Made by a program: the position numbers and the translations under genes
The notes under the pieces: generated by a model
The model's input: the letters and a program-made list of their open reading frames with translations, nothing else
Database searches by the model: none
Told to the model about the DNA's origin: nothing
Shown: piece by piece, positions 18,057-29,115 of the stretch
How the letters are laid out: each line of letters opens with the position of its first letter
Numbering within the stretch: the first letter of the stretch is position 1
NCBI RefSeq assembly: GCF_017894385.1
Contig: NZ_CP059560.1
Coordinates: 4,410,501-4,474,500 of the forward strand
Reading direction: 5' to 3'
Source of the DNA: Aromatoleum petrolei
Lineage (GTDB): Bacteria > Pseudomonadota > Gammaproteobacteria > Burkholderiales > Rhodocyclaceae
Length of the DNA: 64,000 bases

Positions 18057-18515
18057 ATGAGCTCAAGCGACATACAGCGTCCGGCCTTGTTTGGCGGGCT
18101 TGCGTCCTCGATCCTGCTCGCGGCGTACTTCGTCATCCTCACGCTCGTTTCGGGCTGGGCGTTCGCGTTGGAGCAGTTCTCGGGCTTCTGGTACTTCATC
18201 GTGCCGCTGACGCTCGGGTTCGGCATCCAGGTCGGGCTCTTCGTGCGGCTGCGCGATCTCGTCGGCGCGGCGAGGAGATCCGGCGTTATGGTTGCGACAT
18301 CCGGCACCACCTCCACGGCCGCGATGATTTCGTGCTGTGCGCACTATCTCGCCAATGCTGCCCCGGTGCTCGGCGCGACCGGGCTGGTCGCGTTCGCTGC
18401 GCAATTCCAGACGGAACTCTTCTGGGTCGGCCTGCTGTTCAACGCAGCGGGAGTCGTGTTTGTCGGCACGAAACTGATGAAAGCCACCAGGGAGCATGCA
18501 CAATGTACAAGCTGA
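18057..18515 (+). CDS. Four-helix membrane protein with a Cys-Cys-His motif
   Basis: A 152-residue integral membrane protein, not assigned to a named family. Four hydrophobic segments are seen at about residues 10-32, 39-60, 76-105 and 115-138. The third holds GTTSTAAMISCCAHYLANAAP, where the vicinal cysteines and His look like a metal- or thiol-redox site. ATG 18057 follows GGGGGA; the open frame reaches a GTG at 17958 but that extension is not family-like. It overlaps the next, exported, protein by 13 bases, implying joint function at the cell envelope. Confidence 0.65.
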   Translation: MSSSDIQRPALFGGLASSILLAAYFVILTLVSGWAFALEQFSGFWYFIVPLTLGFGIQVGLFVRLRDLVGAARRSGVMVATSGTTSTAAMISCCAHYLANAAPVLGATGLVAFAAQFQTELFWVGLLFNAAGVVFVGTKLMKATREHAQCTS

Positions 18516-18904
18516 TCAGTCGTGCGGCCGCCTTGCTCGCGGGCATCGTGTTGTCGGCCGGCGCGTTCGCCGCGGCGGAGCTGCCGGCACAAAGCACCGA
18601 ACAGGCAGGTGTCACGGTCAAGGTCGTCCCCCGCAACATCACGGGAGCGGTCTGGGAGTTCGAAGTGGTCTTGGATACCCATGTCCGGGCGCTCACCGAC
18701 GATCTGTTGCAGGGCGCGGCGCTGGTCGCCGCAAACGGCGCCGCGGTGCGCCCGACGGGCTGGCAGGGTGACCCGCCGGGTGGCCATCACCGGAAGGGGG
18801 TCTTGCAGTTCAAGGCGCTCGATCCGCGGCCGGCGATCCTGGAACTTCGCATCGTCCGCCCCGACGAGCAGGCGCCGCGCGCTTTCAGGTGGCCCCTGAA
18901 TTGA
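18503..18904 (+). CDS. Exported small protein, partner of the upstream membrane protein
   Basis: A 133-residue protein with a clear Sec signal peptide (KLISRAAALLAGIVLSAGAFAAA, cleaved near residue 24). The mature part is a small beta-rich domain with GWQGDPPGGHHRKGVLQF near residues 90-107; the GGHH could bind metal. The start overlaps the preceding gene and has AGGGAG (18488-18493) in front. No family name could be assigned. With its partner it may handle a metal or an oxidant in the periplasm, but this is inference. Confidence 0.65.
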   Translation: MYKLISRAAALLAGIVLSAGAFAAAELPAQSTEQAGVTVKVVPRNITGAVWEFEVVLDTHVRALTDDLLQGAALVAANGAAVRPTGWQGDPPGGHHRKGVLQFKALDPRPAILELRIVRPDEQAPRAFRWPLN

Positions 18905-19091
18905 CCTGCGCGTGCATCGCGCCGACTGACCGGCCGTCGTCGAGGAGCGAAGACGTGGGCGGAGCGATCGCGGCTGTCTCGCGCCCCGCGTGACGCTTTC
19001 CCGTTGCACCCGCGCCGTGACGTCGCGGGCGTCGTTCGACGGCCGCGTCTGCTTGCTGCTCGAGTGACAAGAGTGTAGGCTTGCGCCCGCA

Positions 19092-19114
19092 AAGATGCAC
19101 ATAATATGAATCTT
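19092..19114. promoter_or_regulatory. NsrR-like operator in front of hmp
   Basis: The 23-base element consists of AAGATGCAC, a 5-base centre ATAAT, and ATGAATCTT. The right arm read on the other strand is AAGATTCAT, so 7 of 9 positions are symmetric. It matches the known NsrR site (AAGATGCATTT with its inverted arm) found upstream of hmp genes. It ends 17 bases before the hmp start codon, a position suited to repression that nitric oxide relieves. Confidence 0.8.
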
Positions 19115-19131
19115 AAAGGAAGTCCTCCCCG

Positions 19132-20373
19132 ATGGCCTCGAAACGCACGATCGAACTCGTCCAGGCAACCGTCCCGGCCTTGCAGGCGCACGGCCTCGCG
19201 CTGACGACGCATTTCTACGCCCGGCTTTTCACGCACGAGCCCGAACTCAGGAACATCTTCAACATGGGCAATCAGGCCGGCGGGCAGCAGCAACAGGCGC
19301 TCGCACAGGCGGTGCTCGCCTATGCGCAGCACATCGAGAACCCGGCGGCGCTCGCGCCGGTCGCGTCGCGCATCGCGCACAAGCATGCGAGCATCGGCAT
19401 CCGCGCCAGGCACTATCCGATCGTCGGCCGCCACCTGCTCGCGTCGATCCGCGAAGTGCTCGGCGCCGCGGCGACCGAAGAGATCATCGCCGCGTGGGCC
19501 GAAGCCTACGGCGAGCTCGCCGACGTGCTGATCGCCGCCGAGGCCGAGCTCTACCGCGCGGCGGCCGCGGCCCCCGGTGGCTGGGACGGCTGGCGCGAAT
19601 TCGTTGTCGAGCGCAAGGAAAGCGAGAGCGAGCTGATCACCTCCTTCTACCTGCGCCCGGCCGACGGCGGCGCGCTGCCGCCCTTCGTGCCGGGGCAGTT
19701 CGTCAGCCTCGTGCTGTACATCCCCGAGCTCGGCCACGAGCAGATCCGCCAGTACAGCCTGTCCGAAGCGCCCAACACCGGCTATTTCCGCATCTCCGTC
19801 AAACGGGAAGGCCAGGATCCGCAGGGCATCGTCTCGAATCGCCTGCATGACGCGGTCAATGTCGGCGACCGCGTCCGCCTGTCGCCGCCCTACGGCGACT
19901 TCTACCTCGACGAGGAGCGGACCACCCCTGTCGTGCTCGTCAGCGGCGGCGTCGGCCTGACGCCGATGATCAGCATGCTGAACGCGCTCGCGCAGACCAC
20001 GCGGCGCGCGATCTTCGTCCACGGCGCGCGCAACGGGCGCGTGCATGCGCTCAAGGGACACGTCGAGCAACTCGCGGCCGAACATGCGCATGTCGAGCAT
20101 GTCGTGTTCTATGACGCTCCGGACGCGACAGACGTCCCCGGGCGCGACTACCACTTCGAGGGCATCGTCGATCTCGAACGCGTGCGCGGCAGGGTCGAAC
20201 TCGCCGATGCCGACTACTACCTGTGCGGTCCGCTGCCCTTCATGTTGAAACAGCGTGACACGCTGTTCTCGTGGGGCGTGCCGGCCGGCCGTGTCCATTA
20301 CGAAGTCTTCGGGCCGGACCAGATCGTGACCGCGCCCAAAGGGCTGGTAGACTCTGTGGCACTCGCAGCTTGA
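19132..20373 (+). CDS. hmp: Flavohaemoglobin, nitric oxide dioxygenase
   Basis: A 413-residue protein with an N-terminal globin domain (about 1-140, haem-ligand region around HKHASIGIRARHYPIVGRHL), an FAD domain with RQYSLSEAP near residue 205, and an NAD domain with VSGGVGLTPMISML near residue 270. It oxidises NO to nitrate using NAD(P)H and O2 and protects denitrifiers and other cells from nitrosative stress. Length and domain order are canonical. An NsrR-like operator lies directly upstream. Confidence 0.96.
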   Translation: MASKRTIELVQATVPALQAHGLALTTHFYARLFTHEPELRNIFNMGNQAGGQQQQALAQAVLAYAQHIENPAALAPVASRIAHKHASIGIRARHYPIVGRHLLASIREVLGAAATEEIIAAWAEAYGELADVLIAAEAELYRAAAAAPGGWDGWREFVVERKESESELITSFYLRPADGGALPPFVPGQFVSLVLYIPELGHEQIRQYSLSEAPNTGYFRISVKREGQDPQGIVSNRLHDAVNVGDRVRLSPPYGDFYLDEERTTPVVLVSGGVGLTPMISMLNALAQTTRRAIFVHGARNGRVHALKGHVEQLAAEHAHVEHVVFYDAPDATDVPGRDYHFEGIVDLERVRGRVELADADYYLCGPLPFMLKQRDTLFSWGVPAGRVHYEVFGPDQIVTAPKGLVDSVALAA

Positions 20374-20389
20374 TGGAGACCGCAGCATC

Positions 20390-20983
20390 GTGAACCTGCA
20401 CGACCTCGAACGGCAACTGAACTTCCTGCAGGAGATCGACCGCCTCAAGAGCGTCGTGCGCCTGTCGCCGCTGATCGACCGTTCGCGGCGCGAGAACAGT
20501 GCCGAGCATTCGTGGCATCTCGCGTTGTACGCGCTGGTGCTGGCCGAGCATGCCGCCGGCACGGTCGATGTGGTGCGCGTCGTCAAGATGCTGCTGATCC
20601 ACGACATCGTCGAGATCGACGCGGGCGATGTGCCTTTCCACGTCCCATCGACCCATGACGGGCAGGCCGAACGCGAACGGCTCGCTGCCGAGCGCATCTT
20701 CGGCTTGCTGCCGGAGGTGCAGGCGGTCGAGTTTCGCGACCTGTGGTTCGAGTTCGAGGCGGCCGAGAGCGACGACGCGAAATTCGCCAAGGCGCTCGAC
20801 CGCTTCCAACCGATGCTGCACAACGCCGCCACCGACGGTGGCACCTGGGTCGAATGCGAGGTCACCCTCGAGCAGATCGAGGCGCGTTGCCGGCCACCGA
20901 TACAGGGCGGGGCGCCGGCGCTGTGGGAGGCTGCGGCCGGGATGGCCGCGGGCCACTTTCGCAAGCAGTCTCAGGCGGATTGA
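20390..20983 (+). CDS. HD-domain phosphohydrolase (HDDC2/YfbR-like)
   Basis: A 197-residue HD hydrolase. The metal ligands are visible as H in NSAEHSWHLALYALVLAEHA, the HD pair in LLIHDIVEIDAGD and a later Asp in ALDRFQPMLHNA. The HDDC2/YfbR group are 5'-nucleotidases acting on deoxynucleoside monophosphates; the exact substrate here is inferred. It starts with GTG 20390, 16 bases after hmp, so it may be cotranscribed with it. Confidence 0.82.
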   Translation: MNLHDLERQLNFLQEIDRLKSVVRLSPLIDRSRRENSAEHSWHLALYALVLAEHAAGTVDVVRVVKMLLIHDIVEIDAGDVPFHVPSTHDGQAERERLAAERIFGLLPEVQAVEFRDLWFEFEAAESDDAKFAKALDRFQPMLHNAATDGGTWVECEVTLEQIEARCRPPIQGGAPALWEAAAGMAAGHFRKQSQAD

Positions 20984-21088
20984 CGCGACCTCGGCTGCGC
21001 GGCAGGGAAGCGGCGGGCCGTCGTCGCTTCCTCTCCTTGCATCAGGCCGATCGTGCCAATCGCCGGGGCCGACTGCGGCAATCAGCGC

Positions 21089-21886
21089 TCAGACAATGGT
21101 GGTCGGGTTCTCGATGATTTGTTGATAGACCAAGGCCTTGACGACCATCCGGTCGCTCGGCGGGAGATCCCGGAATTCGAGCCCGCAGCGGACGGCGGTG
21201 CCCCCGTCCGGCGAATCGGGCTCCGCGTGTATGGAGACGACTTCCGCGTCCACGCTCATGTGCGTGTCGACGTCGTGCAGGCGCGCATCGAATTCGAGGC
21301 GCACGATCTCGCCGTGCGCGCCGGGGCTCCGGGCCGCAGCAAGGAGGACTCCGGTCGAGCTGATGTTCTCGATCACCGCGTCGAGGGGGGGCTCGTCATG
21401 CGTGGAGCATTTCGTCGCCAGGCAGGTGCGCACCCGCGTCGATTTGCGGATGACGGTCCCATGCACCACTTCGGGAAAGGAAAGGTGCAGGTAGTCGAAC
21501 GGCAGGCGGCAGGTGCGCAGCACCGACGCGCGGAAGGCGAAAGCACTTTGTCGCGAGAAGGCACGGACGACGACGACATCGTTGTCGACGAGATTCACCC
21601 TTTGCCCGCCGAATACGGGAGCCGTGACGATCAGGCTGGTGTTGTCGAGATAGCCGAGCACGCGCACGAAGACCTTGCCGATGCCCAACGGTGCCGGACA
21701 TTCGAGCTGCAGCCGGTCCCCGACCTGGAGGTGCATGTCGCGGAAGGCGAAGGTCTTGCGTTGACCAGGCGGGGAAGTCTGGGCGGGCGCAATCGTGGAG
21801 GTCTGCGCAGCGGCCGCGGAGTCGGCGTCCGGAGCGGCATCGATGCCGGCGGTCACCGGGTTCTGAACGGGTGAATTCAGCGCCAT
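21089..21886 (-). CDS. PilZ-domain c-di-GMP receptor (YcgR-like flagellar brake)
   Basis: A 265-residue protein with an Ala/Pro-rich leader (1-40), a YcgR-like N-terminal domain (about 45-145) and a PilZ domain (about 150-260). The c-di-GMP motif is complete: RKSTRVR supplies the RxxxR part and ENISSTGVLL the N-x-S-x-x-G part. Such proteins slow flagellar motors or alter envelope functions when c-di-GMP rises. It is a single gene convergent with the HD hydrolase, and no flagellar genes are nearby. Confidence 0.88.
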   Translation of the reverse strand: MALNSPVQNPVTAGIDAAPDADSAAAAQTSTIAPAQTSPPGQRKTFAFRDMHLQVGDRLQLECPAPLGIGKVFVRVLGYLDNTSLIVTAPVFGGQRVNLVDNDVVVVRAFSRQSAFAFRASVLRTCRLPFDYLHLSFPEVVHGTVIRKSTRVRTCLATKCSTHDEPPLDAVIENISSTGVLLAAARSPGAHGEIVRLEFDARLHDVDTHMSVDAEVVSIHAEPDSPDGGTAVRCGLEFRDLPPSDRMVVKALVYQQIIENPTTIV

Positions 21887-22006
21887 GACGATTCATTCGG
21901 GGTTCGAACGCGGAACTCTAGCACGAGTCGTGGCGAGGATGAGGCTTCGCGCACGCGCGAGCGTGTCGCTGTTGACATCAGCATGGCGAAAGGCGGTAGC
22001 TCCATG

Positions 22007-22038
22007 AAAAAAACCCGGAACGGGCAAACCGTTCCGGG
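22007..22038 (-). terminator. Rho-independent terminator after groEL
   Basis: On the minus strand a perfect 10-bp stem (CCCGGAACGG with its complement, 22014-22038) with a 5-base loop is followed by seven T residues. It lies 54 bases beyond the groEL stop and closes the groES-groEL unit. Confidence 0.92.
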
Positions 22039-22091
22039 CTCGGCATACCGGGGCCCGTGGTGCCGACCCGGCCGGGGCGGCATCCGCAGTC

Positions 22092-24067
<1,976 letters not shown>

Positions 24068-24192
24068 CTCATTCTCTCCTTTACGAGTTCACCAATAAAG
24101 CAAGGGAATGGACCGCATCGCCTTGGGCCACGGGCACAGGGCAGCGAAGCCCCGGCGAGCAGTCCGGCCGGCTGTGGCGCCGACGAAAACCG

Positions 24193-24221
24193 ATCTGGGG
24201 ACGGCCCGCCGGGATTTCAAG
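24193..24221 (-). promoter_or_regulatory. Sigma-32 (heat-shock) promoter of groES-groEL
   Basis: Read on the minus strand, CTTGAAA (24215-24221) is separated by 14 bases from CCCCAGAT (24193-24200), close to the heat-shock consensus CTTGAAA, 11-16 bases, CCCCATNT. The predicted start of transcription is about 120 bases before groES. It lies just downstream of (not inside) the 24234-24866 gene. Confidence 0.8.
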
Positions 24222-24233
24222 AGGGGAAAATCG

Positions 24234-24866
24234 TCAGCGCAGGATGATGCGGTTGACCCGCCCGAGGCGATAGACGTGCGGGGCGTTGCGTGTGGTCGCC
24301 GGCGCTCGCGGTGCGACGGGGCAGGGCGGTTCGCGGCCGCCATCGGGGCCTAGCGTGTCGTCCTCGGCGATCTCGCGCCACAGGCCGCCGCGCACCGGGC
24401 GGAACATCCAGCGCAGATAACCCTTCGCGGCGGCGAAGTGCATCATCTCGGTCCGGTCCGGCGCTTCGACGAGCAGATGCGAGTCGTCGCTGGGTGCGAG
24501 CGGGTTCTCGCCGAAGGCCTGACGGCATTCGAGGGCTTCCTGCTCGGGTGCGCCGAGCTGGCTGCAGCCACGGCGTGCGCGCCGTTCCAAGTCCCATGCG
24601 CCGAGTTGCCACGCCGCGTCGAGCATCGCCCGATCGAGTTCCTCGATGCCGCGCCATTGGGCGTTGAGTTGCAGCGCCGAACCGGGGACGGGCCGCCGCC
24701 GTGCGAAGGGATTGTCCGGCGCCGCGCGCTCGTCGGGCCGGAAGCCGTGCCAGTGCAGCATCAGCAGCAGCGGCGTGTCGGGGCGGGGCAGGGCCGTAAG
24801 GGTGACGGCGTACAACGGCAGTCGCACTGCGTCGATCTGCGCGGCGATACTGGGCAGGATTTCCAT
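24234..24866 (-). CDS. Conserved-looking protein of unknown function
   Basis: A 210-residue soluble protein, family not recognised. It begins MEILPSIAAQIDAVRLPLYAVTL and continues with LLLMLHWHGFRPDE, a beta-rich start, then an Arg-rich middle with two cysteines (RRGCSQLG, ECRQAFG) and a basic C-terminus VYRLGRVNRIILR. No signal peptide or membrane helix. It lies between the groES promoter and the cbpM-side genes and may belong to the same stress block. An alternative frame on the same strand is open over most of its length, but this frame has the better amino-acid balance and start (TGGAGGATCGCA precedes the ATG). Confidence 0.55.
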   Translation of the reverse strand: MEILPSIAAQIDAVRLPLYAVTLTALPRPDTPLLLMLHWHGFRPDERAAPDNPFARRRPVPGSALQLNAQWRGIEELDRAMLDAAWQLGAWDLERRARRGCSQLGAPEQEALECRQAFGENPLAPSDDSHLLVEAPDRTEMMHFAAAKGYLRWMFRPVRGGLWREIAEDDTLGPDGGREPPCPVAPRAPATTRNAPHVYRLGRVNRIILR

Positions 24867-24927
24867 TGCGATCCTCCATGCAAGCAGGACGCCTGAAAAA
24901 TTAGCAGAAAACCGCGCCGCCGTGCAT

Positions 24928-25539
24928 TCACTCGGGCAGGTCGGAGGCCGTGTCGGTTTTCCCCGGCGGACGGTCGCGCTCGTACTGCCGCCGCAGGCGC
25001 GCGAGCCCGGCGCGGAAGGCTTCGCCGTCGCCGTAATCGAAGAAGTGGGGATAGCGCTCGTGGGCCCGGTGGATGCGGCGCGCGTGCTTGATCGGGCACC
25101 AGTACTGCTCGGTACGGGCGGCGACTTCGCGCGTGTAGGCGGCGACGCCGTTGCCGTAGGAGCAGTAGAAGCAGTTGAACTTCTCGATCAGGTTCAGGTA
25201 GGGAAGTTCGCTGCGGTCGAACACCATGTATTCGGAGCGGCGCACCTTCGGGATGCGATAGACCGGGAAGCAGATCGCCTGAAAGACGGTCACGAAGAGA
25301 TCCATCAGCAGGAAGGGGATCCAGCCGAGGTAGATCACCGGCGAGGTCAGCGCAACCAGGAGGCGCGTGCGGCGCAGGTAGCGGAACAGGCCGATCTTGT
25401 AGCGCCGCTGCTGGCGCAGGAAGTTGTCCGCCAGTTCGAGGCGCTTGCGCTCGAGTTCCTCGCGGCGTTCGCGGTACTCCGCTTCCAGATCCTCTTGCAG
25501 CGACTGGATTCGCGCCAGCAATTCGTCGAGCTGCTTCAT
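24928..25539 (-). CDS. Coiled-coil, membrane-associated protein with Cys motif, unknown
   Basis: A 203-residue protein. Residues 1-45 form a charged heptad-rich coiled coil (LARIQSLQEDLEAEYRERRE). One long hydrophobic hairpin follows (about 58-90, LLVALTSPVIYLGWIPFLLM and FVTVFQAICFPVY). The soluble C-terminal part contains NCFYCSYGNGVAAY and YWCPIKHA, three cysteines that could bind a metal. ATG 25539 was chosen because the upstream extension lacks a ribosome binding site and runs towards cbpM. Function unknown; it follows cbpM by 67 bases and may be part of the cbpA unit. Confidence 0.7.
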   Translation of the reverse strand: MKQLDELLARIQSLQEDLEAEYRERREELERKRLELADNFLRQQRRYKIGLFRYLRRTRLLVALTSPVIYLGWIPFLLMDLFVTVFQAICFPVYRIPKVRRSEYMVFDRSELPYLNLIEKFNCFYCSYGNGVAAYTREVAARTEQYWCPIKHARRIHRAHERYPHFFDYGDGEAFRAGLARLRRQYERDRPPGKTDTASDLPE

Positions 25540-25606
25540 CGTGGACTCCGGTCCGTTTCGGCCTCGGGAACACCGCGCGCCGCAGCTCCTGCGCCGGATC
25601 AGGTTC

Positions 25607-25906
25607 CTAGTATCGCCCGAGTCGCGCCCGCATGGCGTCCATTTCCTCCAAGAGATCGGCAACCAGGGCGGCGAGTTCCGGCACGGCGTCGAAATCGCGC
25701 TCGAGCTGGCGCATGCGCCGCGCGCGTGCCAGGCCGGCGGCCGAGAAGCGCCACACGCCGGACACGCTCTCCGCGTGAGGGAAGAGCCCTTCCTCGATGT
25801 GGCGCCGCAGCCATTCGGCCTCGACCGCGCAAGCGGCCGCCACCTGTTCCAGCGTCAACCAGCTGTCTTCCAGCAGGCTACCGATGAGGATGTCGTCGTC
25901 ACGCAT
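25607..25906 (-). CDS. cbpM: CbpM, modulator of the DnaJ-like protein CbpA
   Basis: A 99-residue MerR-like small protein. The segment WLTLEQVAAACAVEAEWLRRHIEEGLFPH is the CbpM/MerR helix-turn-helix fold that in this family binds the J domain of CbpA and inhibits it instead of binding DNA. The C-terminus is a helix (ALVADLLEEMDAMRARL). ATG 25906 follows GAGGAG by about 6 bases. It is coupled to the end of cbpA (25909). Confidence 0.9.
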   Translation of the reverse strand: MRDDDILIGSLLEDSWLTLEQVAAACAVEAEWLRRHIEEGLFPHAESVSGVWRFSAAGLARARRMRQLERDFDAVPELAALVADLLEEMDAMRARLGRY

Positions 25907-25908
25907 GC

Positions 25909-26859
25909 TCAACTCCTCGTGGCGCGGCGCGGATCGAATGCGAGTTCGCGCGCCATGGTTTCATAGATCTGTCTCGCCCTGGGGTTGTCGGCCGGCGGAA
26001 GCACGACCTGCAGATCGAGCAGCAGGTCGCCGGGCGGGGTGCCGGGGATGCCCTTGCAGCGCACGCGCAGTTGCTGGCCGCTCTGGGCGCCCTCGGGGAT
26101 GCGGACCTTGAGCGCGCTGCCGGGCAGTTTGGTCTGGATCACCGCACCCAGCGCGGCCTCCCACGGGGCGAGCGGCAGCTTCATATGCACGTCGCGGCCG
26201 TCGGCGCGCAGGTATGGGTGGGGCCGGAAGCGCACTTCGAGCAGCAGATCGCCGGCAGGGCCTCCGGCGAGGGCCGGGGTGCCCTGTCCGGCGAGCCGGA
26301 TGATCTGCCCTTCGCGCACGCCGGCGGGAATCTTCACGTTGAGCGTGCGCGTCGCGTAATGCACTCGGCCAGGCTCACCGGACTGCGGCAGGCGCAGGCT
26401 GAGCTGCCGGGTCGCGCCGGTGTAGGCGTCTTCGATGTCGAGCAATACCTGCGCGTGGTGGTCCTCGCCGCGTGCAGGGCGCGCGCCGCCGTGGCGGCCG
26501 AAGCCACCCATGCCGCCCATGCCGCCGAAGAGCTGGCTGAAGAAGTCGCTGAACTCCTCCGCCTCGCGGGGCGAGAAGCCGTGCGTGGTGAAGCTGAAGT
26601 CGCCGCTCCAGCCCGGCGGAGGCCGGAAGTCGTCGCCCGCATGATAGGCGCCGCCGAGGCGGTCGTAGGCGGCACGCTTCTCGGGGTCCGAGAGCACGGT
26701 GTAGGCTTCATTGACCTCCTTCATGCGCGCTTCGGCCTGGGGTTCTTTCGACACGTCGGGGTGGTATTTGCGTGCGAGGCGACGAAAGGCCTTTTTGATC
26801 TCATCGGGTGTGGCATGCCGGTCCACCCCGAGAATCCCGTAGTAGTCCTGGTATTTCAT
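25909..26859 (-). CDS. cbpA: Curved-DNA-binding protein CbpA, DnaJ-family co-chaperone
   Basis: A 316-residue class B J-protein: J domain at 1-70 with the HPD triad in KYHPDVSK, a Gly/Phe-rich linker with [14 protein letters not shown] near residue 115, and the two C-terminal beta domains. No cysteine zinc finger, which separates it from DnaJ. It stimulates DnaK and, with CbpM next door, acts in heat or stationary-phase stress. A sigma-32-like promoter lies 44-72 bases upstream. Confidence 0.94.
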   Translation of the reverse strand: MKYQDYYGILGVDRHATPDEIKKAFRRLARKYHPDVSKEPQAEARMKEVNEAYTVLSDPEKRAAYDRLGGAYHAGDDFRPPPGWSGDFSFTTHGFSPREAEEFSDFFSQLFGGMGGMGGFGRHGGARPARGEDHHAQVLLDIEDAYTGATRQLSLRLPQSGEPGRVHYATRTLNVKIPAGVREGQIIRLAGQGTPALAGGPAGDLLLEVRFRPHPYLRADGRDVHMKLPLAPWEAALGAVIQTKLPGSALKVRIPEGAQSGQQLRVRCKGIPGTPPGDLLLDLQVVLPPADNPRARQIYETMARELAFDPRRATRS

Positions 26860-26902
26860 GTGTCGTTCCGATAACTGGACGCATCCTGGTCCCGCGTATA
26901 CA

Positions 26903-26931
26903 AAATGGGTGGCGTTGTGGCGGCAATCAAG
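26903..26931 (-). promoter_or_regulatory. Sigma-32-like promoter of the cbpA operon
   Basis: On the minus strand CTTGATT (26925-26931) and ACCCATTT (26903-26910) are separated by 14 bases, the same spacing as in the groES promoter. Both boxes differ from the consensus at one or two positions. It is placed correctly for cbpA, about 45 bases before the start codon. Confidence 0.65.
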
Positions 26932-27038
26932 CCCCCTGCGTGCCGATCCGGGCGTGATTGACGCAAGTCGGGAAGATTGACCCGGTCGGGCTGCAGCCCC
27001 GATACTCGCGGCCTTCGAGTCGCGACCAGGGGGGGCGT

Positions 27039-29084
27039 GTGAAGGTGGTCACAAGAACGGGCAGCGGGATTGCCCTGACAGTTGCGACGGTGTTCGGAAA
27101 CGCGCCGGCGGTTGCCGACGACAATCTCTTCTTCAGCGAACTGCCCGTCGTGGCGAGCGTGAGTCGACTGCCGCAGCGGCAGGTGGACGCGCCGACCGCG
27201 GTGACGGTGATCGACCGCGAGACGATCAAGGCCGCCGGGGTGCGCGCGCTCAATGACGTGTTCCGCCTGGTTCCCGGCTTCCAGACCTTTCCGCACAACA
27301 CCGATCCGGCACGGGTGACCTACCACGGCATCACCGACGAAGATTTCTCGCCGCGCGTGCAGGTGCTGGTCGACGGCCGTTCCCTGCATTCGCCGCTGTT
27401 CCGCAGCGGGGTGAACTGGGCGCTGATGCCGGTCGCCCTCGAGGACATCGAACGCATCGAGGTCGTGCGTGGATCGAACACCACGTCATATGGCACCAAC
27501 GCGTTCCTGGGCGTGATCAATATCGTCACGGTCGATCCTGCGCTGGTGCGCGGCGTCTCGGTGGCGGCGAACCACGGCAGCCAGGGGGTGCGCGACTACA
27601 CCCTGCGCGCAGGGGCGCAGCTGGGCGAGGACGGCGATTTCCGCCTAACCTACCAGCAGCTCGACGACAACGGCTTGGAAAACCAGTACGACTGGATCGA
27701 CAGCTTCCGCTCCCGTCTGCTGGATCTGCGCGCGTCCTGGCGCCTGGGCGTGCGCGACGGACTGGAGCTCAATGCCGGCAGGATCGAAGGGGTGCTGACG
27801 AAGGGGCGCCTGGACAAGGATTTCGTGAACGCGCAGGGCGAACTGTACCGCAGCGACCCGGGCAACCCGATCCGGGACTTCGATCAATCGAGCAGTTGGC
27901 TGCAGTTGCGCTGGCTGCGGACGCTGTCGGAGAACTCGGATTTCTCGCTGCGCTACGCGTATTCGGTCGATGAGGCGAGGGACGACTACGTCGACCCCGA
28001 GCTTCCCGCGGGGTTTGCGCATGTCGATGAGACGGGCGACCGCGGGAGTCGCAACGAAATCGAGGCGGTGCATACCTTCGCGCCCTTCGCGAAGACGCGC
28101 CTGGTGTGGGGCGGAAGCTGGCGCGAGGATACGCTGCGATCCAAGACGATGCTGTACGGCGAGGGCAAGGTCGTGCGCGAGGTGAGCCGCGCGTTCGCGA
28201 ATGCCGAATGGACCCCGCTCGCGTGGTTTACCGGTAATGCTGGCGTGTCGACGGAGTACGACTCGCTGGCCGGGAACAACATGTCCTCGCGTGCCAGCGG
28301 CAGTTTTCACATCACATCGCAGAACACCTTCCGCATCGGTTATGCACGCGGCTGGCGCACGGCGAGCATCCTCGACTACCGCGCAAACTACCGCAGCGCG
28401 GCCGACGAGGCGGAGCTGACGGGCAACCGCCGGCTTCCGGCGGAGCGTCTCGACAGCTGGGAGGTGGGCTACCTTGGGGACTGGAAGGACTGGAACATGA
28501 GCCTGGACGTGCGCCGTTTCCAGGAGCACATCCGTGACCGGCTGTTCCAGATCGACCCGAACCGCCGCGATGATCTCGGTGATTCGATGTTCCCGATCCA
28601 GGATATCCGCATCGACGGGGTCGAATACCAGTGGAAGTGGCAGCCGCTGGCGCGCACGCGCCTTGCGGTTGCGCAGAGCTTCGTGAGTATCGGCAGCGAC
28701 TACACGCAGGAGGTGCAGGCGCAGCCGTTCGGCACGCTCACGAGCCGCGATCGGCGCAGGCGGATCGACGCGCTGGCGCGGGATTCGGCACCGCGGAGGG
28801 CGTCGTCGCTGTTGTGGATCCAGAAGCTGCCGTATGGACTGGAAGGTTCGGTCGCGCGCTACTGGGTCGATCCGATGAAATGGACGCGCAACACCGAGGC
28901 GCGTGGCTACGTCCGCACCGACGCGCGCCTGGCTTACCCCTTCCGCGCCGGCACGCAGGGCGGCGAGATCGCCTGGACGGTGCAGTCGCTCAATGGCGAC
29001 CACGGCGAGTTCAAGGCCGACGGCGATCGGGCCGACCGTGTCGTCGGCCGGCGCCACTGGGTGTCGCTGCGCCTCGACTTCTGA
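27039..29084 (+). CDS. TonB-dependent outer-membrane receptor
   Basis: A 681-residue receptor. A signal peptide ([20 protein letters not shown]) is followed by the plug domain with [34 protein letters not shown] and the [20 protein letters not shown] segment. A beta-barrel follows, ending in an aromatic residue (SLRLDF), as needed for BamA recognition. The GTG at 27039 was chosen because it directly precedes the signal peptide and follows a G-rich ribosome site. The ligand is unknown: no siderophore, cobalamin or haem genes are nearby. It is divergent from cbpA. Confidence 0.9.
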   Translation: MKVVTRTGSGIALTVATVFGNAPAVADDNLFFSELPVVASVSRLPQRQVDAPTAVTVIDRETIKAAGVRALNDVFRLVPGFQTFPHNTDPARVTYHGITDEDFSPRVQVLVDGRSLHSPLFRSGVNWALMPVALEDIERIEVVRGSNTTSYGTNAFLGVINIVTVDPALVRGVSVAANHGSQGVRDYTLRAGAQLGEDGDFRLTYQQLDDNGLENQYDWIDSFRSRLLDLRASWRLGVRDGLELNAGRIEGVLTKGRLDKDFVNAQGELYRSDPGNPIRDFDQSSSWLQLRWLRTLSENSDFSLRYAYSVDEARDDYVDPELPAGFAHVDETGDRGSRNEIEAVHTFAPFAKTRLVWGGSWREDTLRSKTMLYGEGKVVREVSRAFANAEWTPLAWFTGNAGVSTEYDSLAGNNMSSRASGSFHITSQNTFRIGYARGWRTASILDYRANYRSAADEAELTGNRRLPAERLDSWEVGYLGDWKDWNMSLDVRRFQEHIRDRLFQIDPNRRDDLGDSMFPIQDIRIDGVEYQWKWQPLARTRLAVAQSFVSIGSDYTQEVQAQPFGTLTSRDRRRRIDALARDSAPRRASSLLWIQKLPYGLEGSVARYWVDPMKWTRNTEARGYVRTDARLAYPFRAGTQGGEIAWTVQSLNGDHGEFKADGDRADRVVGRRHWVSLRLDF

Positions 29085-29115
29085 GCCAGACAGCGCGCCG
29101 GGGCTCGCCGCCGGT

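Noticed and set aside
18787..20964. 725-codon antisense frame across hmp and the HD hydrolase
   Set aside because: Opposite to hmp, which is unmistakable; no promoter, ribosome site or domain.
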